A program made the position numbers and the translations under genes. The notes beneath the pieces are model-generated. The model did no database searches. It saw nothing but the letters and a program-made list of their open reading frames with translations, and had not been told where the DNA came from. From NCBI GenBank assembly GCA_025024175.1, contig QCXZ01000041.1, positions 42,961,786 to 43,025,785 on the forward strand: a DNA stretch of 64,000 nt. Direction: 5' to 3'. The stretch is from Rhyzopertha dominica (taxonomy: Eukaryota; Arthropoda; Insecta; Coleoptera; Bostrichidae). The stretch's first letter is position 1. Each line of letters starts with the position of its first letter. Shown here one piece after another: positions 12,074 to 22,400 of this stretch.

Positions 12074-13257
12074 TTGCGCCCAGAGGATGGGAAATGGCGC
12101 GCATTATTTGAGTGACACTTTTTTAATCCATAAATTAAGATTAGAAGTGAAAATAAAATAGGTGAGCAATATATTTATTTTAATAATATATTACAAACAA
12201 AACTAAATGAAGTAGGTGACGATTAAAGACAAAATTGTCAAAACTGAAAATTAACCAAATTAATTAATTAATGCAATTATTACAGGGTAGTGCACCAGTC
12301 ACAATGATATCCATCAGCACTATCAGCACCACTGCATGCTGCATAGGTGAATGCCCGTCCAATTCTCGTATTATCTACCATTTTTTTTAATTTCGTGTTG
12401 TTTTAAGTTTTTTGGGATCCCAAGATAATTTTTCTGTCTTGCGTTTATAATTTCTGTTAAGAAATAAGAAATATCATTAATTTTTATTATTAGAATTCTT
12501 TTCTATTTACTTTATGTGGTGGCCAATTGTACGCTAATTGTACGCACTATACGGGTAATTGTGCGCATGCTGCAAACAATTCCTCCAAATGACATCACCG
12601 GTAACACACTAATAACAAAAAAACAATTTTTTTAGAACAATTTGCTTTAGATCAAAAGGTTTCACAAGCTATTTGTATATTATGACCATGCATGATAATG
12701 AATTATTAAAATGATGTAACCGTAGTCCTTATTGCCACCCTGATGAAGCCCCTTACAAGAGCGGACGAAACATTATTCTAAAATCAGATGCGGTCTAGCC
12801 CAAACAGACTATGGTTTCAATGTGTACAACATTGTTGCTAAACATAATGGTTCCTGAGAACTTTAAGGAAAGGTTCCGCTGACCTGACTAAGAACGCGAC
12901 ACGGATTCCAGCAGTCATGGAGAGGGTTCAGGCGTTGTGACCAGCGAGGGTGAGGTCATGCAGCCACATTTTTTATAAAGTTTAAACTGTTATGTGGTGT
13001 GGTCTTTGAAATCTTTTACAAATATTTTCTTAAAAAAAGTTCTGCTTGTCCCGATTTAAGGGGTGCACTCTTTATAAGCGCGGCCCGGCCTGATGAAAGA
13101 CAGCGATTTTGTTATCAAGCGTCTGTATGATTGGGTATTTTCACTTTTTTTTAAACTACGTAAAATGAATCTTGAAGTGCATATATATCGTACGCAATGT
13201 TAAAAAGAACAAAAAATATTTGTAGGTAGAGAATTTCAGGTCTGAAATTTGAATCTT
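12074..13257. other. non-coding DNA with repeated ATTGTRCGC words and a PLE-like motif
   Basis: Holds three further ATTGT(A/G)CGC words at 12523-12570 and the CTGATGA...GAAAC block at 12740-12771. No gene recognised. Confidence 0.4.
12740..12771 (+). repeat. PLE terminal-repeat block with hammerhead-like core
   Basis: CTGATGA at 12740 and GAAAC at 12767 are 27 bases apart start to start, the same spacing as in the PLE hairpin at 8058/8085. Stem II pairing here is imperfect. Probably a decayed fragment of a PLE terminal repeat. Confidence 0.4.
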
Positions 13258-14135
13258 AGGAGTCACCGCCAAAACGCTTCTATCCAAGGTTATTCAATTC
13301 GTGACGTCAAGTGTCATGTAAACATTACCGAGGAGTATGCTGTTTAATGGTTCATTCTTGTATTGGAAAAGCCTTTGTGCGGTGTTTATTGAAAGGACGG
13401 TGTAAGAGGTCGCAACAAAGAGTGATTTGTGTAGATTTACATGCATCTATTATGTATGGAAAACAAAACAAGCGTTGTTTTGTTGTACATGGTTGTAAAA
13501 GTACTTCAGTCAGTACAGCTAACAAAACTTTTGTAAACGTTCCTCGAGATTATCAACGTATGAAAAAGTTGTTTAAGGCCCCTAGACGTGATATGCCGAA
13601 ATTGCAGTTTGTTTTTCTGTTGTAAAGATCATCTTAATTCTTACTGTAAGTTTTATTATTCTTTTTGGGGTTATAAGTGTTTACCATTCAGTTTCCATTT
13701 TGTTATAGCTTGAAGAGGATATGAAAAATTTATGTTTATTCTGACCTCTAAAATAAATGTCAAGTTTAGGGTACATTTTTGATTCTTACCTTTTTATGTT
13801 TACAAATAGTATGTGTGATAAAATTTTCAATGCTACGTTAATTTGATAAAAAGTTATGCTGTTGCTTTTACGTTCCTCATCGCCGCCGCGTTGAACCGCT
13901 CGTCGCTGTACACAAATTCCATAACAATGAACATGCCTTCAGAAGTCGTAACTCATAAGTATTTCACTTTTCTTGGCGTATTTTAATTTGCTTGTCACAA
14001 AATGAAAGCAAACCACAAATTGATAAATTGACGGGCTGAGGCTGACGCGTGACGCGCTGACCCCTGATGTAAACAAGCGGCCATTTACACGACACCTGAC
14101 GTCACGGCCAATATGTTGGCGTTTTGGCGGTCCCT
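13258..14135 (+). mobile_element. THAP-containing P-like DNA transposon remnant with inverted ends
   Basis: The block ACCGCCAAAACGC at 13265-13277 is repeated exactly inverted at 14119-14131. Further inward, GTGACGTCAAGTGTCATGTA at 13301 recurs inverted at 14084-14105 with two changes. These paired terminal and subterminal blocks bound an element of about 0.87 kb. Between them is the THAP-like zinc-finger fragment at 13452-13660, the type of DNA-binding domain found at the N-terminus of P-element transposases. No catalytic domain remains, so this is an internally deleted, non-autonomous copy. The exact outer borders and target-site duplication were not resolved. Confidence 0.6.
13452..13660 (+). 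pseudogene. THAP-type zinc finger fragment of a P-like transposase
   Basis: From the Met at 13452 the frame reads KRCFVVHGCKSTSVSTANKT, then FVNVPRDYQRMKKLFKAPRR. This fits the THAP pattern Cys-x(2-4)-Cys, a basic AVPTIF-like middle (here FVNVP) and an aromatic/basic segment. The second zinc pair, read as FCCKDHLNSY, follows immediately but in another frame, so there is a 1-base frameshift near 13615. THAP domains bind specific DNA, in P elements at sites near the transposon ends; the paired subterminal repeats at 13301 and 14084 are plausible targets. The usual Trp of the motif is replaced by Leu-Phe. The ORF extends upstream to 13311, but that part has no similarity. A host THAP gene is less likely given the flanking inverted repeats. 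Confidence 0.6.
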
Positions 14136-14399
14136 TTAAATATTCACATTTTTAATATTAAAAATTCACCTTTCGATCCAATTTTTCGAATTTATACGCT
14201 GTCACGGCTGTTTTGTGGATTAGATGCTACCTATTAATATGCAATGTAATAAAATATAAATACATGGCAAATACCCAATTAAGGAATATAATTCCACTTC
14301 ACGAGCTAATGGCTGTGCATGAACACAGTTGTACGAGTTCCATATCGGGCATCAAAGTTCGTGTCCGTTTGCAAACTCCCACGCGCACATAAAAAAGGG

Positions 14400-14900
14400 T
14401 CGACCTTAAAACTGAGTACGTCTAGTGCGAGCAAGACGCCAATAAAATTTATTGAGCCGTATTAAGAGCAGCAAAGGGAAAAACGACCCCGTGTATCGCG
14501 GTCCCTTGTTGTCGAGGGGCGCAACCCAATTTCGCCAGATNGCATAACTGAATCTCCGTCGGGGGCATCGTCCCCCACCACGCCGCCGATTTCCCAATCT
14601 TCTTTTTATTCATCCCGCCGCCAGATTTGGCGCCGGGTCGTACTAACAAAAACTATCTACAAATGGATTTAGTAGCGTCGCGGGCGCCAGACCGGCCGGC
14701 GTCTAGCTGCACATTCCGATCGTTAGGAAAAGGGGGCGAACCACCCCCGCGTCGTGCTGGGGATGCGAAGACAGCGGCTCCGGACCGAGCTTTCTGGGAG
14801 GAGGGAGATTTTTGTTAGCGCCGTATTAAAACTGATGTTGCCTGACGGGGGTGCTTTGGGGGGAAGTAAGTGATCGGGGCGGATGGACTTTGTAAGCCGG
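14400..14900. promoter_or_regulatory. GC- and CpG-rich island, possible promoter or 5' exon
   Basis: This is the most GC-rich part of the window, with many CpG dinucleotides and an N at 14541. Short ORFs on both strands (for example 14627-14818) match nothing. A strong donor-like AAGTAAGT occurs near 14861-14870 on the plus strand, about 5 kb upstream of the CARP-type exon on the same strand, so a promoter with a 5' UTR exon is conceivable. An ancient GC-rich repeat is an alternative. No TATA box or initiator could be assigned. Confidence 0.3.
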
Positions 14901-15429
14901 TATTAAATGTTGCTACTGTGGGTGATCTGAAATGTTGTAAACTCAAAATCCTGCCGCTTTATGGATTTAACTTATGAAATCACCTTTCTTCTGCCACCTG
15001 ACAAGATGAATAGCATTCTCAGTTCCCCCGAGTGATAGGGATGAAACACGTATAGAGACAAGGATCTCGATCCGCATTATTTCAATTACTATATGAAGAG
15101 TTAACTGGAAAAAAGCATTGCAAGAAAAACGCAACAGCCACTAAAAAAAAACGTGGATATCACAAATAAGCTTTGACGCTAGTAATGAAAAAGGCAGAAT
15201 TTACGAAAATAGTGGACAATGTTCAAATGCTTCTGTTCTTAAAAGTAGTAGATTGAGCATAACTGTTTTCGGATATGGAGAAAGAGGACAGAGAAAAAAT
15301 TTGCGTGAAGTAGGTGTCAATAATGGAAAAACTACCGATATGTTTACAAAAATTTCAGAAGGCTCCAAATTTTTAGGAATATACCATAGGAAATTTTAAG
15401 AATCGTAATAACAAACTTTCTCCTGCAAC
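14901..15429. other. non-coding DNA upstream of a LINE fragment
   Basis: No gene recognised; it may include the decayed 5' part of the plus-strand LINE that becomes readable from about 15430. Confidence 0.35.
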
Positions 15430-16195
15430 TGTGAACAATAACTGTATCGTATTAAATAAACTAACTGATTTAGCGTTTAAAAAAGTTAATAGTGTGTCTG
15501 AGCACCTCGATTTCTCTCTTCTAGACACCTAATTTATGGAAACAACAAATTGAAGGGCAATGCTTATTTCAGTTTAAAGCGGGTCACTGATGACGTTTAT
15601 AAAGTTTTAATGTCTGTAAAATCTCAGGCTTATGGAATTTATGGAATTAATATCATTATGCTCCGTATCGTTATTATTATTTTTATTATTTATTATTTAT
15701 TATTATTCTTCTTCCAAAGGATTTGGAACCTATTGGTATATCGACAACCCGTCAAACCTTTTTGAGCGCGTAATTTTTATCCAGTGTTTTTATACACCAA
15801 AAACATATTGCGTCCTGTGCAATCGGCCCTGCTTAATGTTGTGGACGACCTTGCTTTGGCCATGGATCAGTCTAGCTATGTAATGTTGATACTTTTAGGC
15901 GAACGCAAGCATTTGATCTTGTACATTTTGATATGTTGCTGGCTAACAAGAGTTACATTGTGTTTGATGATGCAGCCGTATCATGGTTTAGAGATAATCT
16001 GTATGATGGAAAACAAGGAGTTGTTGTAAATAAATAGTAGTTTTCAGAAGTAAGGGTAGCTTTGACTGGTATTACTCAGGGTAGCATTTTAGGCCCCATC
16101 TTGTTCTCCTTGTACACCTTTGATCTAGTGGAAGCTGTGACTTCATTTGCACAAATGATGGGCGAGACACAGAATCTAGGCATTATTTAGGTCAA
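15430..16195 (+). mobile_element. decayed LINE reverse transcriptase domain (Jockey/CR1-like)
   Basis: Translation over several frames follows the N-terminal two thirds of a non-LTR reverse transcriptase: FSLKRVTDD..VYKVLMSVKS (15570 on), NPSNLFERVIFIQC (about 15740), SALLNVVDDLALAMDQSSYV (about 15815), QAFDLVHFDMLLANKS (equivalent of the F-x-K-A-F-D box), AVSWFRDNLYDGKQGVVVN, and GITQGSILGPILFSLYTFDL (about 16066). The last is the hallmark G-x-x-Q-G-S-x-L-G-P motif before the YADD site. The sequence ends before YADD. Frameshifts and stops show it is dead. A TTATTA-rich expansion at 15670-15705 interrupts it. Confidence 0.75.
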
Positions 16196-16727
16196 TAAAT
16201 CGAATTTCGATCGCCAGTGTGCCAATGTTTAACTAAACCCAATGATTAAATTAAATTAAATTGACATCAGATCTACTCCTTAACAAAACAAATAGACAAA
16301 CGGGGATACCGGTCTGCGAGAGTTTGTACAAGCATACAAATAACACATTCTGTTATGAACCTTCATTTCACAAATATTTTAATATGAGGAGTGACGTGAT
16401 TGCGGTATGGTATATTGCAAACAAAACAAGCGTTTTCTAGGCATTGTAATATTAATTTATTATATTAATGCAAAAAAATCATAGTAAACAAAAANGGGAT
16501 TGAACTAATTTTAGTGTTACATCTAAAGAAAGAAATTTCCTAAAATATACAGTGACCTTAATTGCCACATAGTAACTTTGCAAACGGGTCTGATACATAA
16601 ACAGAGATTCAGTTGATTCAAGTTGATTACTGTGTCTTCTGGAAGGGCCAATACACAATGCTTTAGTTAAACCGTTATTATGCCTTAAGACATGTTTTTT
16701 ATTAAAATACTGTATAAAATCGTTTAA
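16196..16727. other. spacer between two convergent LINE fragments
   Basis: AT-rich, with an N near 16495. No gene; probably LINE 3' remains and unrelated DNA. Confidence 0.35.
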
Positions 16728-17103
16728 TTAAAACGAATAATACACGTGGATGTCATCTGCATACAAGTGACCAATAGCAGAATGCAGCATATTATGAATA
16801 TCAAATATGTAAATCGAGAAGAACAAATGACCTAGAATGCTCCCCTGAGGAATACCGGCGCGTGTAGCTTCCAAGTTAGAATAATCGGTATTTGAAATAA
16901 CTACTCTTTCATATCGGTTAGTGAGATAACTTGAAACCCAACTGCTCTCCCAAAGCCTATACACTTAAGCTTTGCAATAAGCAATACGTGGTTAACATTA
17001 TCAAAAGCCGTGGACTGATCGAGCAAAACAAAACATGTAAGTAATGACTTGTCCGTCGATACCAAGATATCATTTAGTACTTTTAAACTAGCCGTGCGTG
17101 TAC
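16728..17103 (-). mobile_element. LINE reverse transcriptase fragment with YADD box
   Basis: On the minus strand, from 17103 downward: ASLKVLNDILVSTDKSLLTC, LDQSTAFDNVNHVLLIAKLK (F-x-K-A-F-D box region), then after a frame change SSWVSSYLTNRYERVVISN, GIPQGSILGHLFFSIYIFDI and GHLYADDIHVYYSF. The YADD pair of Asp residues binds metal in the RT active site and is intact. Both ends are truncated. The clade is the same Jockey/CR1-like group as the plus-strand fragment at 15430-16195, to which it lies 3' end to 3' end. The ORF for the last 78 codons is open. Confidence 0.8.
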
Positions 17104-18789
17104 CATGGCTTCTCTTCTAATATCCGCCACATCAATGATGAGCGTAAAAATGTGGACACATTACAATTCGACAATTTAACCTACACTGAATTTAGAAAGC
17201 AGTAATGCAACATTAGGTACATCTCATTCGTATCGTGGAATTTTTTCAAAGAGACGACCACTAATTACTTAAGGCCACAAAATAGCAATAAAACGACTTA
17301 AATGTCACGCGCAGTAAACGCAACTTTTGCCGTCCCCCACAATCGGCGTGGGCGCGGGGACATCCAACGCTTTCCGGACTTTACGATTACGTTTTCGGGG
17401 TCGATTGAGGAACGGAACCCGACGGCGCCGTCGACGAAAATCAAACCGTTTCGGAACTGCAAAATGTTTTAACACGAATGTCAACTAGATACGTACGATT
17501 CCTGAATATTTGATTTCAATTTGAAATTCAAATTGTACAGCGGTGACAAACTGTGCACCAAGCACAATGAAATCCCTAGTGTGGTGTGTAGGGATGTTTT
17601 ATTTTTAAATAAAAGGACGAAATTCGAACCCGCCGGGGGCGTTTTGCGGGGGATTTACACTTCAAAGGCGAGGCTAGGTGAGACGCGCAATCAAGTTGCG
17701 ATAAATGTTGATACTGGTAACGTGCGATTTTCATAAGGAAACAAAGTCTAAAAGCTGAGCTCTGAAAGGCGAACACGAGTGTTAAAATTAAACCTGATGT
17801 GAAGAACGACTAATGGTGTATGACAGGATTTACTCACTTATATCCACGCTCTTTTATCGTTAATTACAGAAAGTGACATAAATAATAACAAAATGCTTTA
17901 GATGTAAAGTCCGGTCCTTATAACTAGTGCAGCTTCTGGCGCACTTACTTTTAAATGTAGAACTTTTTACAAGCTATAAGAGTTCGTAGTTGTAAAAATT
18001 TAATTAATAGGTACTGTAGGGACCCGTACGTAAGATTAGTTTCTTTTGGTAATCAGGTTACCCCGGTACGCTGGCGAAGGACCAGTGTATTTTTTGATAA
18101 AAGAAACACACAAAAACTTTAACATTATGTCTATTAACAACACTTACATCTTTGCATACATCTGCTCTTTACGCTGGTCAGTACAATACTATCTTTACAG
18201 ATGGGTTTATTTGGGGGTGGGCGACAACCCCTCTACCCAGGCAATGCCATAAATCATTTGGGTGACCAAGCAAGTACATAATCGAAAAAAACGCCTACCA
18301 CAACTTTTTTTAATGGGGCATCCTATATAAGTTTCCATAAAAGTCCTGATTTCAAAAATATATGCGCAGCCGATATTTAGATCAGCCGTTTTCGAAATAT
18401 TTCATGTCAAATATACGATTTTAATATTTATTGTCAAAATAATAATCAAGGATTCCCATGATTACACCAGATGTAAACAAATTAAACAGTAGTTGTCAAA
18501 TATCGTTATCAGATTTCCGAAACCTCAAGTCCCCTTTTAAAAGAATGGTTTGCAGTGAATAAGAAAAGTGTGAAATGAGCTTTTCTACAAAAATAAAAAA
18601 ATATGTTTCGAAGGTAAAATAATAGTTTTATTTGTTGTAATTACGTTTAGTACATTTTTTAGAACATTCTATTGCTGATGCCAGTAAATTTTTAAATAAA
18701 TCAATAACAACAATTCGTCTAACGATACACAAGTACGAATATCGTCCCTATAAGATATTCCCTGAGCGGGATCTATAATCGAAGAAACA
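17104..18789. other. non-coding DNA with a GC-rich patch at 17330-17460
   Basis: Positions 17290-17460 are CpG-rich and include GCAATAAAACGAC (Caudal-like site) and CGGCGCCGTCG (palindrome-like). Overlapping ORFs at 17521-17776 on both strands match nothing. No gene recognised. Confidence 0.35.
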
Positions 18790-19060
18790 CCCATATATGG
18801 GCATTTAAAAATCCTCTTGGAATTGCTGAAATTCGGTTTCAAGGGAGATGAGTTCATGTTTGGTGTGGTATGATGACAGACAAAATTATTGATCCAATAT
18901 TTTTACTTACACTTCCTCGAAAATGAAATCGAGAACTTGTTAGAGGACATATAAATTGAAGAATACGCCAATCTAAAATGGCAACAGGATGGTGCGCCCT
19001 GCTTCCCATAATATTACGGCAGTTCGATTTTTCAGTAATAATCGTTACAACTTATGGGCT
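18790..19060 (+). pseudogene. Tc1/mariner-superfamily (IS630-like) transposase fragment
   Basis: Across frames the plus strand reads FKNPLGIAEIRFQG, then WCGMMTDKIIDPIFF, ENLLEDI, and YANLKWQQDGAPCF. The order matches the DDE_3-type transposases common in insects: the VWCG(M/I)xxDxIIGPxFF strand, the LLEDVP loop, and the WxQQDGAPxH box holding the second catalytic Asp. The first Asp region and the third acidic residue are not preserved. Stops and frame changes make it a pseudogene. Beyond 19060 the sequence is AT-rich and unreadable as protein. Confidence 0.6.
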
Positions 19061-19947
19061 AAAAACTATAAACGACGACGAAAATAAATAGTTGCAGAAA
19101 CATTTTAACGAAGAAAAATATCATTTTATTGTCAATGTGATAAATAAAATCAAAGACGATTAATTAGTGGCCAACAACTAAAAAATATAGATATGTTGTT
19201 TAATGCCCAAATTATTTATTATTGTTTGTTAATTTGTAATAATGTTATTGTGTTAAAAATAGACCTTTTCTACTTCACTGTGAACCATTATTTTTTAGAG
19301 AAAAGTGAGATTTTAGAGATTTAATAATGATATTTTAGTATCATTTATTTGTTTGTTTTCAACGGGTATCCATGGTTCGTCAGCCGTTTCATTTAAATCA
19401 TGATTTAAGTATGACTATGCTTATATTTTTGAAAAGAAAAGGGACTTTTATTTTATGAAATCTTATATAGGTTAGGTTGGGTCATTTTCTTTGATTTGCC
19501 ATATTCATATTCTTATAGCTGTAAAAAGTTCCACATCTTTCATTTTAATAGTTATTTTCTACCTCGAAAAGTAAAAGGGATAATTCAGTATAATACAAAT
19601 ACAGACATACAGTGCCTACAATCATAAATCAATTCATTTTTATATGCAATAATGCAACACCGTCTCATCTTGTCCCTAAAGTGCACCTAGTTACACACAT
19701 TACATCTGCTTCTTTTTCTAATAATTTATCTATAACCATTAATAAACAAAAACAAATGTTGAGGTTTCAAATATATTCTGTTTTCCATTCTGCTTAGTAA
19801 ATGCCTAAGTGCATTGGTTACGGTTACATCCGTAAATGGATAAAATTATTCACTACCTTTGACTATTATCTTCTAATTTTCATGTTAACGATAACTGTAG
19901 AATGAAATATTTTATGTCTTGAAGACTAATAATGTTGTTTATTGCAG
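19061..19947. other. intron-like AT-rich DNA before the CARP-type exon
   Basis: Very AT-rich with T-rich stretches. No gene recognised; the ORF at 19612-19797 appears to be chance. Confidence 0.4.
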
Positions 19948-19995
19948 TTGGCTGCGATAACTGGCAGGAATGGTGGACGTACGACGGCATCTCAG
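19948..19995 (+). CDS. 48-bp exon of a carbonic-anhydrase-related protein (CA10/CA11-like)
   Basis: The exon reads (x)GCDNWQEWWTYDGIS(G) and is bounded by TTTATTGCAG (acceptor, AG at 19946-19947) and CAG/GTAAGA (donor, GT at 19996), both close to consensus. It enters with the last two bases of a codon and leaves after the first base of a Gly codon, so it is a symmetric phase-1 exon. W-x-E-W-W-T-Y-D-G-I-S-G just before the start of the alpha-carbonic-anhydrase fold is characteristic of the insect CARP proteins related to vertebrate CA10 and CA11. These are secreted, catalytically inactive relatives of carbonic anhydrase (they lack zinc-binding His residues), with neuronal roles in animals. The next exon should begin with the codons for a P-x-F-W-G-L-I-N segment; I did not find it downstream in this window, nor the signal-peptide exon upstream. 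Introns on both sides are therefore long. Confidence 0.8.
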
Positions 19996-20484
19996 GTAAG
20001 AATACATATAAACAGATATATTATATTTGTCGGTATATTAAGAAAGAAAGCCGAACTTGTATTTTACAATATCAATTTGTGTATTGCATACGAACAGGTA
20101 ATCTGCTATTCTTTTTAATTATAACCCTCCTTTTCCATATTTTTGCGCCTTGTATTATTCAATACGTTAAACAAAACTATTTTTTCTCATGTATACAACA
20201 ATGACAATTTTTCCGCGGCTTACTTTACATAAAAGTGATACTTTTCACCCTAGAAAGTAAAAATATTTTCATATGCTATGAAAACGACTTTACGAATAGC
20301 AATGCAATACGAGTCTATTTTTAATTGAATTAAACTTGAATTCCAAAAGCGAAATGAGAGAACCGAGCACACAACTGAGTTTGCTTGAAACAACAAATCG
20401 CGAGAAAGGTGTGGTGGTCATGGATAGGAGAAATTATAAACTCGTTGTGGGAAAACGTTCTTCTGGCTTATGATGGAAAACAAT
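19996..20484 (+). other. start of the intron after the CARP-type exon
   Basis: AT-rich DNA following the donor GTAAGAATAC. The 90-codon ORF at 19932-20204 is the exon frame running on into intron and is not a separate gene. Confidence 0.55.
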
Positions 20485-20700
20485 CTAAGGCTTAAAGCCA
20501 AACAATGATTCATCAAAAAATAAGATATCTTCTGTAATGATTTCGCTTTCTATATGTGCATCATTTGCTAGCAAACCTTTATACCAGAATCGTCTTGATG
20601 ATCCAATATGAAACAATCTAGAAAAGTAAGTAACTACTCCGCACTGATTTTTACTTAAACTTGTTAGTACAACTATACCTTCATATCGATTTTGTCTAGA
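20485..20700 (-). pseudogene. possible IS630/Tc1-like transposase fragment
   Basis: The 73-codon minus-strand ORF ends RRFWYKGLLANDAHI, ESEIITEDILFFDESLF. This resembles the R-x-x-F-C-x-W...ILFTDES(x)F segment that carries the first catalytic Asp of Tc1/mariner-superfamily transposases. Only about 60 residues match and nothing follows, so the call is tentative. It lies in the opposite orientation to the fragment at 18790-19060. Confidence 0.4.
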
Positions 20701-20706
20701 GAACAA

Positions 20707-22190
20707 TTTAAAATGGAATAAAATGCATGTCTATGCTGTGCTGTCTGCACCGCAACCAACTGCAGATTAATCTATTTCGATATCGTTATAGCTCATCGGT
20801 GCAGTTTAGGTCTAGAGAGGACATCACGGCATAGAACTGATTTTGCCATCTAAATTCTTACTTAAAATTGAATAATTCATATCTCAAATTTGGGACAAAC
20901 TGTATGTATTTTAGGAAAAAAGAACACCACTTAAAATACTAATCGATAAATGCAACAAAAGCTGCATTTCATATAGGTAGTTTGTTTGAAGTTTCACTAT
21001 CTCATTGTATACGAGAGTACAAATACACTATGTTTTATTGGCAACGTAATTTTCCATATTTTCAAGGCAGTAAAAAGTATAGGTATGTATAATCGTAAGT
21101 TGCTAACCGCAAGCTTTGAAACTTTGGTTGGTCAAAAGATCATATTCTTATATATTTCACATAACTCATTAAAAAAACGTATTGAGGTATTTTGTGCAAA
21201 TTCTCAAGGGAATATTCTGCAATAAAATTACTACTATTAGTTTAAGCACTTACTACAGAATAACAGAAACTTCCAGAGAGTAGGAGTATAAAAAAATTAC
21301 TAGGTGACTGCGAAAGTGATNTCTCTACCTTGGGTTAATATTTCATANCATTTTAAAAAATNGCAGATGTCTTTTTTTTAATTGTATTTCCGCCATGGTT
21401 TGTACCTTAAAAGAGACTTAATTTGTACGCTAAAATGTATGTACGCCTATGGAGTATTGAATAACATCCAGGCGCCTGGCGATTTATCAGTGATTTGAAA
21501 GAAACCAATTTTGGCTGCCCTATTTATAGGTGCTATCAGGTTGAGATAGATCAGTGTACGAGATTATTGTTCAGTTATATCCGATAAACAGTCAAGTGCG
21601 ATCAGTGACGCCGAAGGAGGTCCGGATTTTGGGGATTTTATTTTTTAAAGAAAATTATTTATATTACCGATATATTGGTTTCATATGTTGTTGAGATGCT
21701 GCAGTTTAATTTAAGGCATCACTTTCAAAATCACATGTACAGATAGTTCATTTAAAATCATGATGCCCAGTTCTGAAATATGATATTACCAACTACTCTC
21801 GATAGCTGCTGTCTGGCTTTTTGTGTATGGGGAATCTTGTAACAGTTTTTACTTAATCGGGGTAGATCGTAATAATAATAAAAGCTGGGAAAAATTTACA
21901 AACATCTTCCTTCTAAAGTTAGTACGTATTTCACTCCTAACTGTAATCATCTTATCTTTCCTATTCCGTTAAGGAACAAGTAATTAATGCACAGTCAGGT
22001 TCTACTGCCAAAGGAAAGGCTTGAAAATCTTCCAGGTACGACAGAATATCTCCTTTAATAAGTATTCTCAGGGAAGCTCACCGAATAGCGCTAAGTTTAA
22101 ATCGAACGAGCATTTTAAAGCGCGACTATGTGTATCAAAGCAAAGAAATAAAAAAATATCATCTCAGCGGGACACTTTTACAACCTTCGA
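20707..22190. other. AT-rich non-coding DNA
   Basis: No gene recognised. Unresolved N bases occur at about 21321-21362. ORFs at 20986-21225 and 22021-22215 have no similarity. Confidence 0.4.
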
Positions 22191-22400
22191 TAGTGCATTC
22201 CCTGCGCGGGATTAAAACGTAAGTGAAGCCGTTTTACTTCGGCCCGTTTGAAATGTTGCAAGGGCCGGGATAAAATCCCGGAACAGTAAAACTCCGCAGG
22301 CGAGCGCGCGGGGCCTTCTCGGGCTTGTATATGATCGTAAAATTGAATCCTAGCTGCGTTATGGGGACGACTTAACAACGCGCTGGTGGCCAACTGCAAA
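22190..22400. promoter_or_regulatory. GC-rich island with homeodomain-like sites
   Basis: Sharp GC-rich block in AT-rich intronic DNA. It contains a near-perfect short palindrome CCGGGATAAAATCCCGG around 22265-22281 and GGATTA words resembling Otx/Bicoid sites. The overlapping minus-strand ORF 22178-22399 looks unlike any protein I know. Candidate conserved regulatory element. Confidence 0.3.

Noticed and set aside
13311..13451. Upstream part of the THAP ORF as a real N-terminus
   Set aside because: No THAP-family counterpart, and it overlaps the subterminal repeat of the element.
14770..14818. GGACCGAGCTTTCTGGGAGG reading as G-P-S-F, like the expected second CARP exon
   Set aside because: It lies upstream of the first CARP-type exon on the same strand, the frame does not continue as F-W-G-L-I-N, and there is no acceptor in the right phase.
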